A stretch of DNA of 64,000 nucleotides, taken from CAWCGU01 sp963838095. GTDB lineage: Bacteria > Actinomycetota > Thermoleophilia > Solirubrobacterales > 70-9. Under the pieces are notes generated by a model. The model had not been told where the DNA came from, did not search any database, and saw only the letters and a list, made by a program, of their open reading frames with translations. Every line of letters begins with the position of its first letter. Position 1 is the stretch's first letter. The stretch covers positions 479,579 to 543,578 of the forward strand of contig CAWIPO010000007.1 in assembly GCA_963838095.1 (NCBI GenBank), in the 5' to 3' direction. The position numbers and the translations under genes were made by a program. Positions 26,837 through 35,711 of the stretch are shown here, in pieces.

Positions 26837-26908
26837 AGGCCAACCGTACCGCTAGCCCCACTTGGCGGGGATTTCGCTCGACCGGGCGGGGATCAGGCGT
26901 CCGGATTG

Positions 26909-27898
26909 TCAGCCGTCGTCGCCGGACAGGTCCCAGGTGTAGTTGACGCCGAACTCGTCGGTGAACCCGTTGGACACGCTGCGGGCCCCGAACGGCAGCG
27001 GCTGGGGCACGCCGGGCACGGGATCCGTGGAGATGAAGACGTAGTTCTCCGCTCCCGGGTATGGGCTCACCGTCCCTCCGCAATCGAGGAGGTAGTCGTA
27101 GTCGCTTCCGGTTCCGAAGCCGAGGGCGCTGTATGTCTCGCCCTCATAGTCGAGCGACAGCGACCCGGTCCCAGCGAACACCGTCCCCCCGCCGCTCACG
27201 GTGCAGCCGCCCGCCGTCGTGCCGGAGGCGACATAGGTGACCGGCCCGCCGTAGCCGTAACCGAAGTAGCCCGGGTCGGTATAGCCCCGAAATGTGAAAG
27301 CGACGTTGCTCGAGCTCCAGTCCTCGCGCGCGCCACCGCCCCAGATCATCGGGCCCGCGCCCCGCAGGCTGCCGGTCCAGCGCTCGAAAGCCACGTAGAA
27401 GCGCTTGCCCCGCTCGCCGACGAAGCGGCAGTTGTTGTCCTCGTTTCGCTCCTCGACTTGTTTCTTGGCGTCGGCGCACACGTAGACGGAATACGCCCCC
27501 GGCTTCAGGTCGGCCTCGGGCGGGAGAGCTCCGGCATTGACGCGCTCGTTCTTGCCGGCGTCGATCCTGCCGGTCACGTCGTCAGCAAGAGTGTCCCGGG
27601 CGCGGACGTTGGCGCTCAGCCTGCCCGGCGCCAGATAGACGACGGTCAGCGTCGAGCCGGCGGATGCGGTGCCTTTGTTCTTGATCGTTCCCCTCCACGA
27701 GCCGGGGTAGCGATTGCCCAGGAACATGTAGGGATCGCCGGTCAGCCGCCCCGCGGTCGGTACGAGGTCGGGGCGCGGCGCCCTCGGCTGGGCCCTGTCA
27801 GTGGGCGAAGCCTGCGCCGGCGCCGCGACCGCGAGGACGATCGCGGCGCCCAGGAGCCCGATCGCGCTGGCGGTGATGGCTTTCCGGATACCTTTCAT
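26909..27898 (-). CDS. Secreted CARDB-like protein
   Basis: 329 residues. The signal peptide (AITASAIGLLGAAIVLAVAAPAQA) is cleaved after AQA. The first domain is CARDB-like (RPDLVPTAGRLTG ... GTIKNKGTASAGSTLTVVYL ... LKPGAYSVYVCADAKKQVEE, ending NEDNNC), an Ig-type fold used for surface adhesion. The second half is beta-rich, with Gly/Tyr (DPGYFGYGYGGPVTYVASGT) and paired Cys, and matches no known domain. The ATG at 27898 has GGGAGG just upstream; an earlier ATG at 27931 would precede the signal. It is divergent from another secreted small-protein gene 90 bases away. Confidence 0.72.
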   Translation of the reverse strand: MKGIRKAITASAIGLLGAAIVLAVAAPAQASPTDRAQPRAPRPDLVPTAGRLTGDPYMFLGNRYPGSWRGTIKNKGTASAGSTLTVVYLAPGRLSANVRARDTLADDVTGRIDAGKNERVNAGALPPEADLKPGAYSVYVCADAKKQVEERNEDNNCRFVGERGKRFYVAFERWTGSLRGAGPMIWGGGAREDWSSSNVAFTFRGYTDPGYFGYGYGGPVTYVASGTTAGGCTVSGGGTVFAGTGSLSLDYEGETYSALGFGTGSDYDYLLDCGGTVSPYPGAENYVFISTDPVPGVPQPLPFGARSVSNGFTDEFGVNYTWDLSGDDG

Positions 27899-27988
27899 CG
27901 TCGCCTCCCGGTATCGGCCGCTGAGCATCAATCGGCACGAACTTTAGCCACCCACGGGAGGGCGAGAGGAGTGCGTGATAATCGGCCC

Positions 27989-28372
27989 ATGAACGCGTCG
28001 CCCCGGGCTTGCTCGGCTTTGCTCATCGCGGCTTTGGCGCTCCTGGTCTGCTTCGGGGCCGGGACCGCCTCGGCTGACCTCAAGGGCAAGAAATGCGGGG
28101 AGCTTGTGTTCACCGCCGGGACCACGGACAGGTACGCCCACATCCGCGCCTCGCGGATGAAATGTGAGAAGGCTCGACGGCTGCTACGGGACTATCGGTA
28201 CCACAATCCCAATGACAAGTTGGGCCCGCGAGGCTGGGACTGCCGCGCCCAGCGCCGCCCCGACGTCGGCGCGAGCTTTCACTGCGGCAGAATAGAAACC
28301 AAGGGAAAGTCCCGGCTGCAGGAAATGCGGTGGACGACAGAACGGCACGATCTCCCGAACTTCCCGCGCTGA
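27989..28372 (+). CDS. Small secreted Cys-rich protein (127 aa)
   Basis: 127 residues. The signal peptide (SALLIAALALLVCFGAGTASA) precedes a basic mature domain with four Cys: KKCGELVFTAG, SRMKCEKARRLLRDY, RGWDCRAQRR and FHCGRIE. The order Cys, beta-strand, Cys in an 'A-R-R-L-L' helix, G-W-x-C, then V/F-x-C is common in unnamed actinobacterial exported proteins and implies two disulfides. Function unknown. It is transcribed divergently from the CARDB-like gene, so the two secreted products may share control. Confidence 0.7.
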   Translation: MNASPRACSALLIAALALLVCFGAGTASADLKGKKCGELVFTAGTTDRYAHIRASRMKCEKARRLLRDYRYHNPNDKLGPRGWDCRAQRRPDVGASFHCGRIETKGKSRLQEMRWTTERHDLPNFPR

Positions 28373-28404
28373 GGGGGCGAGGCTGACAGCGCTACGGTCC
28401 GCTC

Positions 28405-28815
28405 GTGCCGACCTGGGACGATGTCCGCCGAATCGCGCTCTCGCTCCCGGAAACGAGCGAGAAGCTGATGTGGGGGACGCCCTCGTGGCGCGTTCGCGCC
28501 AAGCTTTTCGTCTGGGAGCGGCCGCTTCGAAAGGGCGACCTCGACGCCTTGGGCGACGATGCGCCGCAAGGCGAGATCCTTGGTGCTCGCGTTGACGATC
28601 TGCTCGCCAAGGAGGCGTTGGTCGCGGAGGAGCCGGCGATCTTCACGACGCCGCACTTCGACGGCTACCCTGCGGTCCTCATCGAGCTCGACAAAGTCGA
28701 CCTCGAGGTGCTCGAGGAGATCATCGTGGAGGCGTGGATCTCCCGCGCGCCCAAGCGCCTTGCCCGAGAATACATCGCGGCTCACGGACTCAGCGAACCC
28801 GATACCTGGCGCTAG
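28405..28815 (+). CDS. MmcQ/YjbR family protein
   Basis: 136 residues. MPTWDDVRRIALSLPETSEK is the typical start of the family (a helix with 'A-L-S-L-P-E'). WGTPSWRVRAKLFVWE and IFTTPHFDGYPAVLIEL give the double-wing strands, and the protein ends EAWISRAPKRLAREY. The fold is a CyaY-like double wing, proposed to bind DNA or small ligands; the role is unknown. It overlaps the convergent cupin gene by the 4-base stop pair CTAG. Confidence 0.88.
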   Translation: MPTWDDVRRIALSLPETSEKLMWGTPSWRVRAKLFVWERPLRKGDLDALGDDAPQGEILGARVDDLLAKEALVAEEPAIFTTPHFDGYPAVLIELDKVDLEVLEEIIVEAWISRAPKRLAREYIAAHGLSEPDTWR

Positions 28816-29213
28816 TCAGCCCACCAGTCGCGTTGGCCCTCGACGTCTTCGCGCCGAGCCTCGCCGAGACTGGGCGCGCCGATGACGATGATCTCGAGGC
28901 CCTGCGGCCCGGCCTCGTAGCCTCGCCACGTACCGGGCGGGACGCGCACTGCGTCCCACTCCTTGAGCTCGACGATCTCGTCGTCGAGCTTCATCCGCCC
29001 GCTCCCGCGCAGGACCACGTACACCTCCTCCTGCTTCTTGTGCGTGTGGCCGTACGGAAAGCGATAGCCGGGCGGTACGCGCTGGTAGCTCAGGCCGGAT
29101 TGCTCGAGCTCGAGCGCCTCGGTCGCCAAGCGGAACTCCAGGTCCGGCGCGCCGTCGAAGTTGGACCCGAGGTCCTCCAGGTCCTCCTTGAGGTTCCTGC
29201 GCGTGAACGGCAC
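28812..29213 (-). CDS. Cupin domain protein
   Basis: 133 residues, a single cupin beta barrel. Motif 1 is PYGHTHKKQEEVYVVLRGSG (two His and a Glu as metal ligands). Motif 2 is KEWDAVRVPPGTWRGYEAG, in which the usual metal-binding His after 'P-P-G-x' is replaced by Trp/Arg. This suggests altered metal binding or a sugar/ligand-binding role. No signal peptide. Single gene. Confidence 0.85.
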   Translation of the reverse strand: MPFTRRNLKEDLEDLGSNFDGAPDLEFRLATEALELEQSGLSYQRVPPGYRFPYGHTHKKQEEVYVVLRGSGRMKLDDEIVELKEWDAVRVPPGTWRGYEAGPQGLEIIVIGAPSLGEARREDVEGQRDWWAD

Positions 29214-29243
29214 GGTCGCAATCCTAGGTGACGGAAGCTGTGC

Positions 29244-30017
29244 CTAGCAGCTCTCGGGGCGCGCGTCCAGGCCGTGGTCGACGATCGCCGGTCGATCCGA
29301 GCCTTGACCGCAGTTGATCACCGGATCGCGCTGGTCGTCTGCGGTCCAAATCCAGTCGTGACCTGAGCCGCCGCGCTGGCTATCGTGCCCCGGTCCGCCG
29401 GCGATGATGTCGCTCTCGGCCTCCCCGCGGATGACGTCTTGGCCGCTCTCGCCGCCGATGACGTCGTCACCGGGCCCGCCGAGCAAACGATCCGCGCCGT
29501 CGCCACCGAGCAGGCGGTCTGCCCCCGGTCCTCCGGTCAGGGAGTCGGCGCCGGGGCCGGCGCGCGCGGCGAAGTTGACGCTGATACCGAGGGAGAGGTC
29601 GCCGACGAGGGTGTCGTCCAGGTCGTCGAGCTGAACGCCGATGGACGGCGACCGCAGGCCGAGGATGACGGCGTCGAGCGGGCAGACGACCTCCGACTGC
29701 TCGACCTGGCGGCAGGGAGACGGATCTCCGGCCTCCTCCCCCGCCGGCTCCGCCGGAATCTGTATCCCGGCCGTGTCGAGGACGTGGATCTCGTTCTCGA
29801 GCGGGGAGTAGGACAACGTGATCTCGTTCACAGTCTCCGGTTGCGCCTCCACCAGCAGCCCGCCCGAGATCACTCTGACGCTGGTGGGAGCCTGGGCTTG
29901 CGCGATCTCGGCCGCCGCTCCCGGCCCCACGGCCACCGCGGCGGCCACGGCCACCCCTAGGCGAACGCTCCTGGCTGCCGGCCATCCCGGCCGCAGCCGA
30001 TCGCTGACAGACGGCAT
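29244..30017 (-). CDS. Secreted protein with RTX-type calcium-binding repeats
   Basis: 257 residues. The signal peptide (VRLGVAVAAAVAVGPGAAAEIAQAQA) is followed by a beta-rich N-domain. About six or seven nonapeptide repeats (GGPGADRLL, GGDGADRLL, GGPGDDVIG, and so on) then bind calcium in a parallel beta roll. The end (CGQGSDRPAIVDHGLDARPE, two Cys) is unlike type I secretion signals, so export is probably by Sec. The repeats are fewer than in adhesins or toxins. No catalytic domain is visible. Likely a surface or matrix protein. Confidence 0.8.
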   Translation of the reverse strand: MPSVSDRLRPGWPAARSVRLGVAVAAAVAVGPGAAAEIAQAQAPTSVRVISGGLLVEAQPETVNEITLSYSPLENEIHVLDTAGIQIPAEPAGEEAGDPSPCRQVEQSEVVCPLDAVILGLRSPSIGVQLDDLDDTLVGDLSLGISVNFAARAGPGADSLTGGPGADRLLGGDGADRLLGGPGDDVIGGESGQDVIRGEAESDIIAGGPGHDSQRGGSGHDWIWTADDQRDPVINCGQGSDRPAIVDHGLDARPESC

Positions 30018-30092
30018 CGATCAAGTGTGTCCTCCGGGTCGGATCGAACCCGCGACACGTGGCCCAGTGAGGTGGCAAGAAAAGGCTTGGAT

Positions 30093-31400
30093 CTAGGCTT
30101 CGGACTCTGCTTCGGCAGAGTCGCCGTCCTCGGCTCCTGCGGCCGCGGGCTGGTTTCGCAGCAGGGCCGAGGTCGTCTGCTCGAACACCCGGCGCCAGGC
30201 GGGAATCGATTCCCGTTCGCGCTCCACCTGGTCGAGGACGTGGCGGACCCGGCGAGCCGAGATCTCGATTCCGTGGCGCTCGGCGATCGCCTTGTAGCGG
30301 TCGTAGTCCCGCGCCAGCCTCAGGGTCACCGATTCGAAGCCGTGCTTTGCGATCCTGAGGCGAGCGCTGTAGTCGAGGATCGAGGTCCCGAACATCAGCT
30401 CGTCGTGGGGCTCGGGCTCGATCAGGATGATGTCCACTCCGGGGTACTCCTCCGCCCAGCCCTCCATCGCGCGATGGAGACGATCGTGCGAGAGGACCCG
30501 GAAGGCCTGGTTGGCGACCCCCGCCACGCCCATGTCCGAGACCCGCCGCACGCGGGTTCCGAAGAAGGTCGGAATCTGCTTGTTGAAATCGTTGACGTAA
30601 GGGACCAGCGGGTTGACGACGACGATGAACTTGGCGCCGCGCTCGACCGCGATATCCACGTTCGTGGTCGACCGAATCCCGCCGTCGATCAACTGCCGGC
30701 CGCCGACTTCCACCGGCGTGTAGACGCCGGGCAGCGCGCCCGAGGCGGCAACCGCCTTCGAGATCGGGACGTCGGCGAATTCACCCTCGCCCAGCACGAT
30801 CCGCTCGGTGGTATCGAGGTCGGTGCCGGTGAGGTATAGCTCGGGCTCGAGGAGGCGGAAGTCGTTGGTGCGGTCGGGGTCGGAGAGGACCTCCTCGACG
30901 TAGCTCTCGATTCCCCTGCCCGTATACATGCCCGCGGGCAAGCCGTTTGCCAGCCCCGAGGCCACGTCCATGACCGAGACCTCCCCCATGCGACCGACCA
31001 ACTCGCGGGCGAGCCCCAGCACGCGGAGCGGGAACAGCAGCGACTTCGAGGCGAAGCCCGCGTAGTTCGGCCGCAGCAGCGTCCCGAGGTCGATGTCGCG
31101 GATCGGCGACGGCAGGCGCGGATTCAGGACCCGCATCATCTCCTCGGGCGTGATCCCGTTCGCCGTCAGGCTGCCGATGAACGCTCCTACGCTGGTGCCG
31201 ACGTAGATGTCGAACTCGTTCACGGTCCGGTTCACGGCCAGCAGATCGAACGCGCGCAGCGCGCCGACTTCGTAAACGCCGCCGGTGAAGCCACCGCCAC
31301 CGAGAACGAGCGCGGTCTTCGATCGCCGTCGTCGGCGCGGCCTTGCTCCCTGCGACCGCGATCCCGACCCGGGCTTTTCGAGCTTGACGACCTTGCCCAT
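30093..31400 (-). CDS. Patatin-like phospholipase
   Basis: 435 residues. A basic, low-complexity N-terminus (about 1-28) precedes a patatin domain: oxyanion hole GGGGFTGGVYEVGAL, nucleophile elbow VGTSVGAFIGS (Ser70) and, later, GGRQLIDGGIRSTTNVD with the catalytic Asp in D-G-G. It should hydrolyse acyl esters of lipids. A C-terminal helical extension (about 330-435, many Arg/Glu) follows the domain. The ATG at 31400 is the last one before the domain; the frame stays open upstream but is not protein-like. Divergent from dacB. Confidence 0.9.
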   Translation of the reverse strand: MGKVVKLEKPGSGSRSQGARPRRRRRSKTALVLGGGGFTGGVYEVGALRAFDLLAVNRTVNEFDIYVGTSVGAFIGSLTANGITPEEMMRVLNPRLPSPIRDIDLGTLLRPNYAGFASKSLLFPLRVLGLARELVGRMGEVSVMDVASGLANGLPAGMYTGRGIESYVEEVLSDPDRTNDFRLLEPELYLTGTDLDTTERIVLGEGEFADVPISKAVAASGALPGVYTPVEVGGRQLIDGGIRSTTNVDIAVERGAKFIVVVNPLVPYVNDFNKQIPTFFGTRVRRVSDMGVAGVANQAFRVLSHDRLHRAMEGWAEEYPGVDIILIEPEPHDELMFGTSILDYSARLRIAKHGFESVTLRLARDYDRYKAIAERHGIEISARRVRHVLDQVERERESIPAWRRVFEQTTSALLRNQPAAAGAEDGDSAEAESEA

Positions 31401-31499
31401 GGGGCACTGCTTATAGCAGGGTGCGCCGACCGCTCGGCACACCCCGCAGGCCACAGTTGTGCTAGGGACGCGACTCCGGCAGCCGCTACCTTTCAGGGC

Positions 31500-32840
31500 G
31501 TGAGCAGGCGTGGCAGGGGATTGGCTGCCGCAGCCGTGATGGCGGTTGCGCTGCTTGCCGGCCAGGCGTCGGCGGCGCGACCGGATGGCGGCGTGCGAGC
31601 GCTCGCGGGCCCGGATGTGGCCGTCCGTACGCCGCTCGCGACGGGAGCGGGGGCGACATCGCGGCGGCCGCTGCGGGGCAACCGCCTGCGGCGAAAGCTC
31701 GATCACCTGATCGAGTCCGCCGGCGGAGTCAACGGCGCCTGGGTGTACGACGTCCAGGGGCAGCGTCGCCTGTTCGCCGACGACGGCAGCCGCAGGCGGA
31801 TCCTGGCCTCGAACATGAAGCTGTTCACGACCGCGACGGCGCTGGAGGCGATCGGCGAGCGCGATCACCTCGAGACGGGCGTGTGGGTGGATGGAAGCAC
31901 CGACGGCGGCGTCGTCGACGGCGACTTGTATCTCATCGGCGATGGCGACCCGGCGCTCTCGAGCAAGGGCTTCGCGGCGGGCAACGGCTTGCCGCTGACC
32001 CCATTCGGCCATCTCTCGAAGCAGATCAGGGATGCCGGCATCGAACGCGTGTCGGGTCATGTCTACGCCGACGACTCGATCTTTGACCGGGTGCGTGGAG
32101 TACCCGACTCCGGCGGGGCGATCAGTCCCTACATCGGTCCGCTCTCCGGACTCTCCTACAACTCCGGCTTCGCCGCCGGCGGAGCATTTGCCTCCGACCC
32201 TGCACTCGTCGCGGGCCAGGCCCTGAAGGACGACCTCGAGCGGCGTGGGATCGGGGTTGGCGGCAACGTGCGACTCGGCGAGGCTTCGGACGCGCTACTG
32301 GCGGGAGAACCGCTGGCGAGCGTCGAGTCGCCGCCGATCTCCGCGCTGGTCGAGGAGACGAACCACGTCTCGAACAACTTCTTCGCCGAGATGCTGCTGA
32401 AGAGGCTTGGCGCCACCCGAGGAAGAACGGGAACGACCGAGCGCGGCGCGAGCAAGGTGGAAGCGTTCGCCCAGGAGCTAGGCGCCGAGGTCCATGCCGT
32501 CGACGGCTCCGGGCTCACGCGCTCGAACACGGCCGCGCCCGCGAGCGTCGGCAGGCTCCTTATCGAGATGCTCGCGCACCCGGCAGGCGCGGCGTTCTTC
32601 GCCTCGCTCCCGATCGCCGGCGAGGAGGGGACGGTGGCCTACCGCATGCGAGGCACCGCCGCCCACGGCTACTGCCGGGCGAAGACGGGAACGCTTACCG
32701 ACGTCTCGGCGCTCTCGGGCTACTGCGGCGAGGGCAACCAGGTCGTCGTCTTCTCGATCCTGATGAACTCGACCAGCCCCGCCTCCGCCCGCTCGATCCA
32801 GGACCAGATGGTGGCGCTGATCGCGCGGTACGGCGGCTAA
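31500..32840 (+). CDS. dacB: D-alanyl-D-alanine carboxypeptidase/endopeptidase (PBP4 type)
   Basis: 446 residues. The signal sequence (GLAAAAVMAVALLAGQASAA) precedes a class C PBP4 fold. The active-site motifs are all present: S-x-x-K as ASNMKLF (Ser104, Lys107), S-x-N as VSNNFF, and KTG as RAKTGTL. It trims D-Ala from peptidoglycan stem peptides or cuts cross-links outside the membrane. GTG start. It is divergent from the patatin gene and convergent with ligA, sharing 4 bases (CTAA) for the two stops. Confidence 0.94.
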   Translation: MSRRGRGLAAAAVMAVALLAGQASAARPDGGVRALAGPDVAVRTPLATGAGATSRRPLRGNRLRRKLDHLIESAGGVNGAWVYDVQGQRRLFADDGSRRRILASNMKLFTTATALEAIGERDHLETGVWVDGSTDGGVVDGDLYLIGDGDPALSSKGFAAGNGLPLTPFGHLSKQIRDAGIERVSGHVYADDSIFDRVRGVPDSGGAISPYIGPLSGLSYNSGFAAGGAFASDPALVAGQALKDDLERRGIGVGGNVRLGEASDALLAGEPLASVESPPISALVEETNHVSNNFFAEMLLKRLGATRGRTGTTERGASKVEAFAQELGAEVHAVDGSGLTRSNTAAPASVGRLLIEMLAHPAGAAFFASLPIAGEEGTVAYRMRGTAAHGYCRAKTGTLTDVSALSGYCGEGNQVVVFSILMNSTSPASARSIQDQMVALIARYGG

Positions 32841-34897
32841 CGCCTCAAGTTGGGTGTGGGCTGCTTTTCGCCGCCCTCGCCGGATTCGGACCCCACCATC
32901 TCCACCAAGCCCTCCTCGTCGATGATCTCCGTCCCGACCTCCTCGGCCTTGGCCATCTTCGTGCCGGGGTTGTCGCCGGCGACGACGTAGTCGGTCTTCT
33001 TGGAGACCGAGTTCGTGACCTTGCCGCCGGCGCGCTTGATCAGGCTCTCGGCCTGGGAGCGGCTCAGGGTGGGCAGGGTCCCGGTGAGCACGAACGTCTT
33101 GCCGTCGAGTGGACCACCCTCGATCCGCCTTTCCCTCGCGGACATCTCGAAGCGCAACCCGCGCTCGCGCAGGCGCTCGATCAGGCCGATCACGGCCTCC
33201 TCGGCGAGCTCCTCCTGAAGCTGCGCCGCCAACACCGGGCCGACTCCCTCCACCTCCTCGATCGCGTCGGTGTCGGCCGCCATCAACGCGTCGATCTTGC
33301 TGAAGTGCTCGGCCAGCGCCTGCGCGGTGACATAGCCGATTCCGGGCAGCCCGAGCGAGAACAGCACGATCCCGAACGGCTGGCTCCTGGACGCCTCGAT
33401 CGCCGCGATCAGGTTCTCCGCCGAGGTGGCGCCGAAGCCGTCGAGCTCTTCGAGCCGCTCGGCCGTGAGGTCGTAGATGTCGGCGGCGTCGCGGATCAGG
33501 CCCTCGTCGAGAAAGCGATAGACGAGCTTCTCGCCGAGCCCGTCGATGTCCATCACGCCGGCGAACTGCTTCACGTGCTGAAAGGTCTGCCCCGGGCAAC
33601 CGCGCCGGTTCGGGCAGATCGTCCACACCCCGTCCTCGGGCTTTACGGTCTTTGTCGCGCAAATCGGGCATTTCTGAGGCGGCTTCGGCTTCCGCAGGCG
33701 CTTGCCCTTGCGCCGCTGAACAAGGGGTGACACCACCGCCGGGATCACGTCTCCGGCGCGCATCACCACCACCTCGTCGCCCTCGCGCACGTCCTTTCGC
33801 GCCAGGTCCTCCTCGTTGTGCAGGGTCGCCGTCTGCACGGTGACGCCGCCGACCTGCACCGGCTCGAGCATCGCGAACGGCAGCATCCGCCCCGTGCGGC
33901 CAACGTTCCAGACGATCCTGTTCAGCTTCGTGGTCGCTGTCGTCGGCGGGAACTTCCACGCCACCGCCCAGCGCGGCTCGCGCCCGGCGACACCCAGCTC
34001 TCGCCACAACCCGCGCTGGTCGACCTTGATCACGACGCCGTCGATCTCGAAGTCAAGGTCGCCGCGCCGCTGCTCCCACCACAGCGCCCGTTCGGCGACC
34101 TCGTCGGCCGTCTCGTGCAGCGCGACGTCGTCGTTGACCTTGAAGCCGTGGGCGCGAAGCCACTCCATCTCCTCCCAGTGCGTCGCGAAGTCGACCCCGC
34201 CCAGGGCGCCGGTGCCGTAAACCCAGATCGAGAGCGGTCGCGACGCGGCGACCTGTGGGTCGAGCTGGCGAATCGTTCCCGCCGCGGAATTGCGCGGATT
34301 GGCGAAAGTCGGCTCGCCGGCGGCCGCCCGCTGCTCGTTCAGCTCCTCGAACGCCGCCAGGGGCAGGTAGACCTCACCCCGCACCTCGAGCAGCTCCGGA
34401 GCGTCGGCGAGCTGCTTCGGGATCGCCTTGATCGTCCGGATGTTGTGGGTGACGTCCTCACCGACGCGACCGTCGCCGCGGGTCGCGGCACGCACGAAGG
34501 CGCCGTTCTCGTACACGAGCGACATCGCCAGCCCGTCGATCTTCGGCTCGCTCACGAAGCGCAACTCTCCCGGCTCGATGTCGAGGCGCTTGAGGCGGTT
34601 GGCGAGCCGCGCCTCCCAGCCGCGAAACTCCTCGATCCCGCGGGCGTTTCCGAGCGACAGCATCGGCTCGGGATGCTCGACCTGAGCGAACTTGGCGAGT
34701 GCGGTGCCGCCGACCTTCTGCGTCGGCGAATCAGGGGTCTGCAACTCCGGGTGCTGTTCCTCCAGTGCGCGGAGCTCGTTCAGCAACTCGTCGTATTCGA
34801 GATCGGAGACCTCGGGGTCATCCCGCTCGTAGTAGGCCTTGTTGTGGTGCTCGAGCTGCTCGCGCAGCTCGGCGGCGCGAGCGGCGGGATCGCTCAC
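32837..34897 (-). CDS. ligA: NAD-dependent DNA ligase
   Basis: 686 residues, full length. Order: the Ia domain (HHNKAYYERDDPEVSDLEYD, which binds NMN), the nucleotidyltransferase core with catalytic Lys119 in SEPKIDG, an OB fold (about 320-400), a Cys4 zinc finger (CPICATKTV, then CPNRRGCPG), helix-hairpin-helix repeats (GFGATSAENL, GLPGIGYVTAQAL, VEGVGPVLAAQL) and a BRCT domain (DGKTFVLTGTLPTLSR, GGKVTNSVSKKTDYVV). It seals nicks in replication and repair. The start overlaps the surE stop by 4 bases. Confidence 0.97.
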   Translation of the reverse strand: MSDPAARAAELREQLEHHNKAYYERDDPEVSDLEYDELLNELRALEEQHPELQTPDSPTQKVGGTALAKFAQVEHPEPMLSLGNARGIEEFRGWEARLANRLKRLDIEPGELRFVSEPKIDGLAMSLVYENGAFVRAATRGDGRVGEDVTHNIRTIKAIPKQLADAPELLEVRGEVYLPLAAFEELNEQRAAAGEPTFANPRNSAAGTIRQLDPQVAASRPLSIWVYGTGALGGVDFATHWEEMEWLRAHGFKVNDDVALHETADEVAERALWWEQRRGDLDFEIDGVVIKVDQRGLWRELGVAGREPRWAVAWKFPPTTATTKLNRIVWNVGRTGRMLPFAMLEPVQVGGVTVQTATLHNEEDLARKDVREGDEVVVMRAGDVIPAVVSPLVQRRKGKRLRKPKPPQKCPICATKTVKPEDGVWTICPNRRGCPGQTFQHVKQFAGVMDIDGLGEKLVYRFLDEGLIRDAADIYDLTAERLEELDGFGATSAENLIAAIEASRSQPFGIVLFSLGLPGIGYVTAQALAEHFSKIDALMAADTDAIEEVEGVGPVLAAQLQEELAEEAVIGLIERLRERGLRFEMSARERRIEGGPLDGKTFVLTGTLPTLSRSQAESLIKRAGGKVTNSVSKKTDYVVAGDNPGTKMAKAEEVGTEIIDEEGLVEMVGSESGEGGEKQPTPNLRR

Positions 34898-35700
34898 GTC
34901 TTGCTGCCGGCGGGAAGCATCGCGCTCAGGTCCCGGGTCTTCAGCCGGTCGAGCCCGCCGTGGTCGGTGAGGTCGAAATGGACGGGGGTGAGCGCCACCT
35001 TCCCGCGCGCGACCGCCGCCAGGTCGGTGCCGGGCTCGTCCTCGAAAGAGGGCTCAAAGCCGTAGATCCGGAACCGCCTGCGCCCGTCGGGGCCCTCCTC
35101 GACGAGCTTCAGCTCGTCGTCGTAGAGCCGCTTCCCGAGCCTTGTCACCTCGATCCCCTTCACCTCGCCTGCCGGGCAGTTGACGTTGACGATCGTGCCC
35201 GGCTCGAGAGGATCGGCCGCCAGCAGCCGCACGAGCTCGGCGCCGACATGCGCGGAGATCTCAAACGAGAAGTTGCGCCCGTACCAGCCCATCTCGCGCG
35301 ACTCGGACTGCTGGGATATGGCGATCGACGGAATCCCGAGCACGATTCCCTCCAGCGCCGCGGCGACCGTTCCGGAGTAGGTGATGTCGTCGCCGAGGTT
35401 TGAGCCGTGGTTGATGCCCGAGACGATCAGCTCAGGACGCTCCCCGAGCAGCCCGAGGTCGGCAAAGCGCACGCAGTCGACCGGCGTCCCGTCGGTGGCG
35501 AACCCGGTGGTGCCGTCGTCGAAGCTCACCTCCTCGACCCACAGCGGCGAGCGCGTGGTGATGCTGCGGGCGGTCGCGCTGCGGTTGGAGTCGGGAGCGA
35601 TCACGCTCACCTCGATCCCATCGAGCTCGACCAGGGCGCGTCGCAGCGCGTGCAGCCCGTCGGCCTCGATTCCGTCGTCGTTGGTAAGCAGGACCCGCAT
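34894..35700 (-). CDS. surE: 5'/3'-nucleotidase SurE
   Basis: 268 residues. The metal site MRVLLTNDDGIEADGL has the two conserved Asp. APDSNRSATARS and the Asn motif SGINHGSNLGDDITYSGTV complete the active site. It dephosphorylates nucleoside monophosphates. The C-terminus (VHFDLTDHGGLDRLKTRDLS) is typical. It sits between the 157-residue membrane protein gene (11 bases upstream) and ligA (4-base overlap), so all are probably co-transcribed from the iron-related operon upstream or from an internal promoter. Confidence 0.96.
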   Translation of the reverse strand: MRVLLTNDDGIEADGLHALRRALVELDGIEVSVIAPDSNRSATARSITTRSPLWVEEVSFDDGTTGFATDGTPVDCVRFADLGLLGERPELIVSGINHGSNLGDDITYSGTVAAALEGIVLGIPSIAISQQSESREMGWYGRNFSFEISAHVGAELVRLLAADPLEPGTIVNVNCPAGEVKGIEVTRLGKRLYDDELKLVEEGPDGRRRFRIYGFEPSFEDEPGTDLAAVARGKVALTPVHFDLTDHGGLDRLKTRDLSAMLPAGSKT

Positions 35701-35711
35701 CGGGTCCAATG

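Noticed and set aside
26495..28372. A 625-residue plus-strand open frame spanning two minus-strand genes and ending in the small secreted protein
   Set aside because: Only the last 127 residues (from 27989, with a signal peptide) are protein-like; the rest mirrors the 106-residue and CARDB-like genes.
30028..30062. A tRNA-like T-arm (GGGTTCGATCC on the minus strand) near the RTX gene
   Set aside because: No matching acceptor stem, D-arm or anticodon arm could be found around it; at most a chance match or a tiny remnant.
30093..32060. A longer (655-residue) start for the patatin-like protein
   Set aside because: Residues before the ATG at 31400 are antisense to dacB and are not protein-like; the domain starts shortly after 31400.
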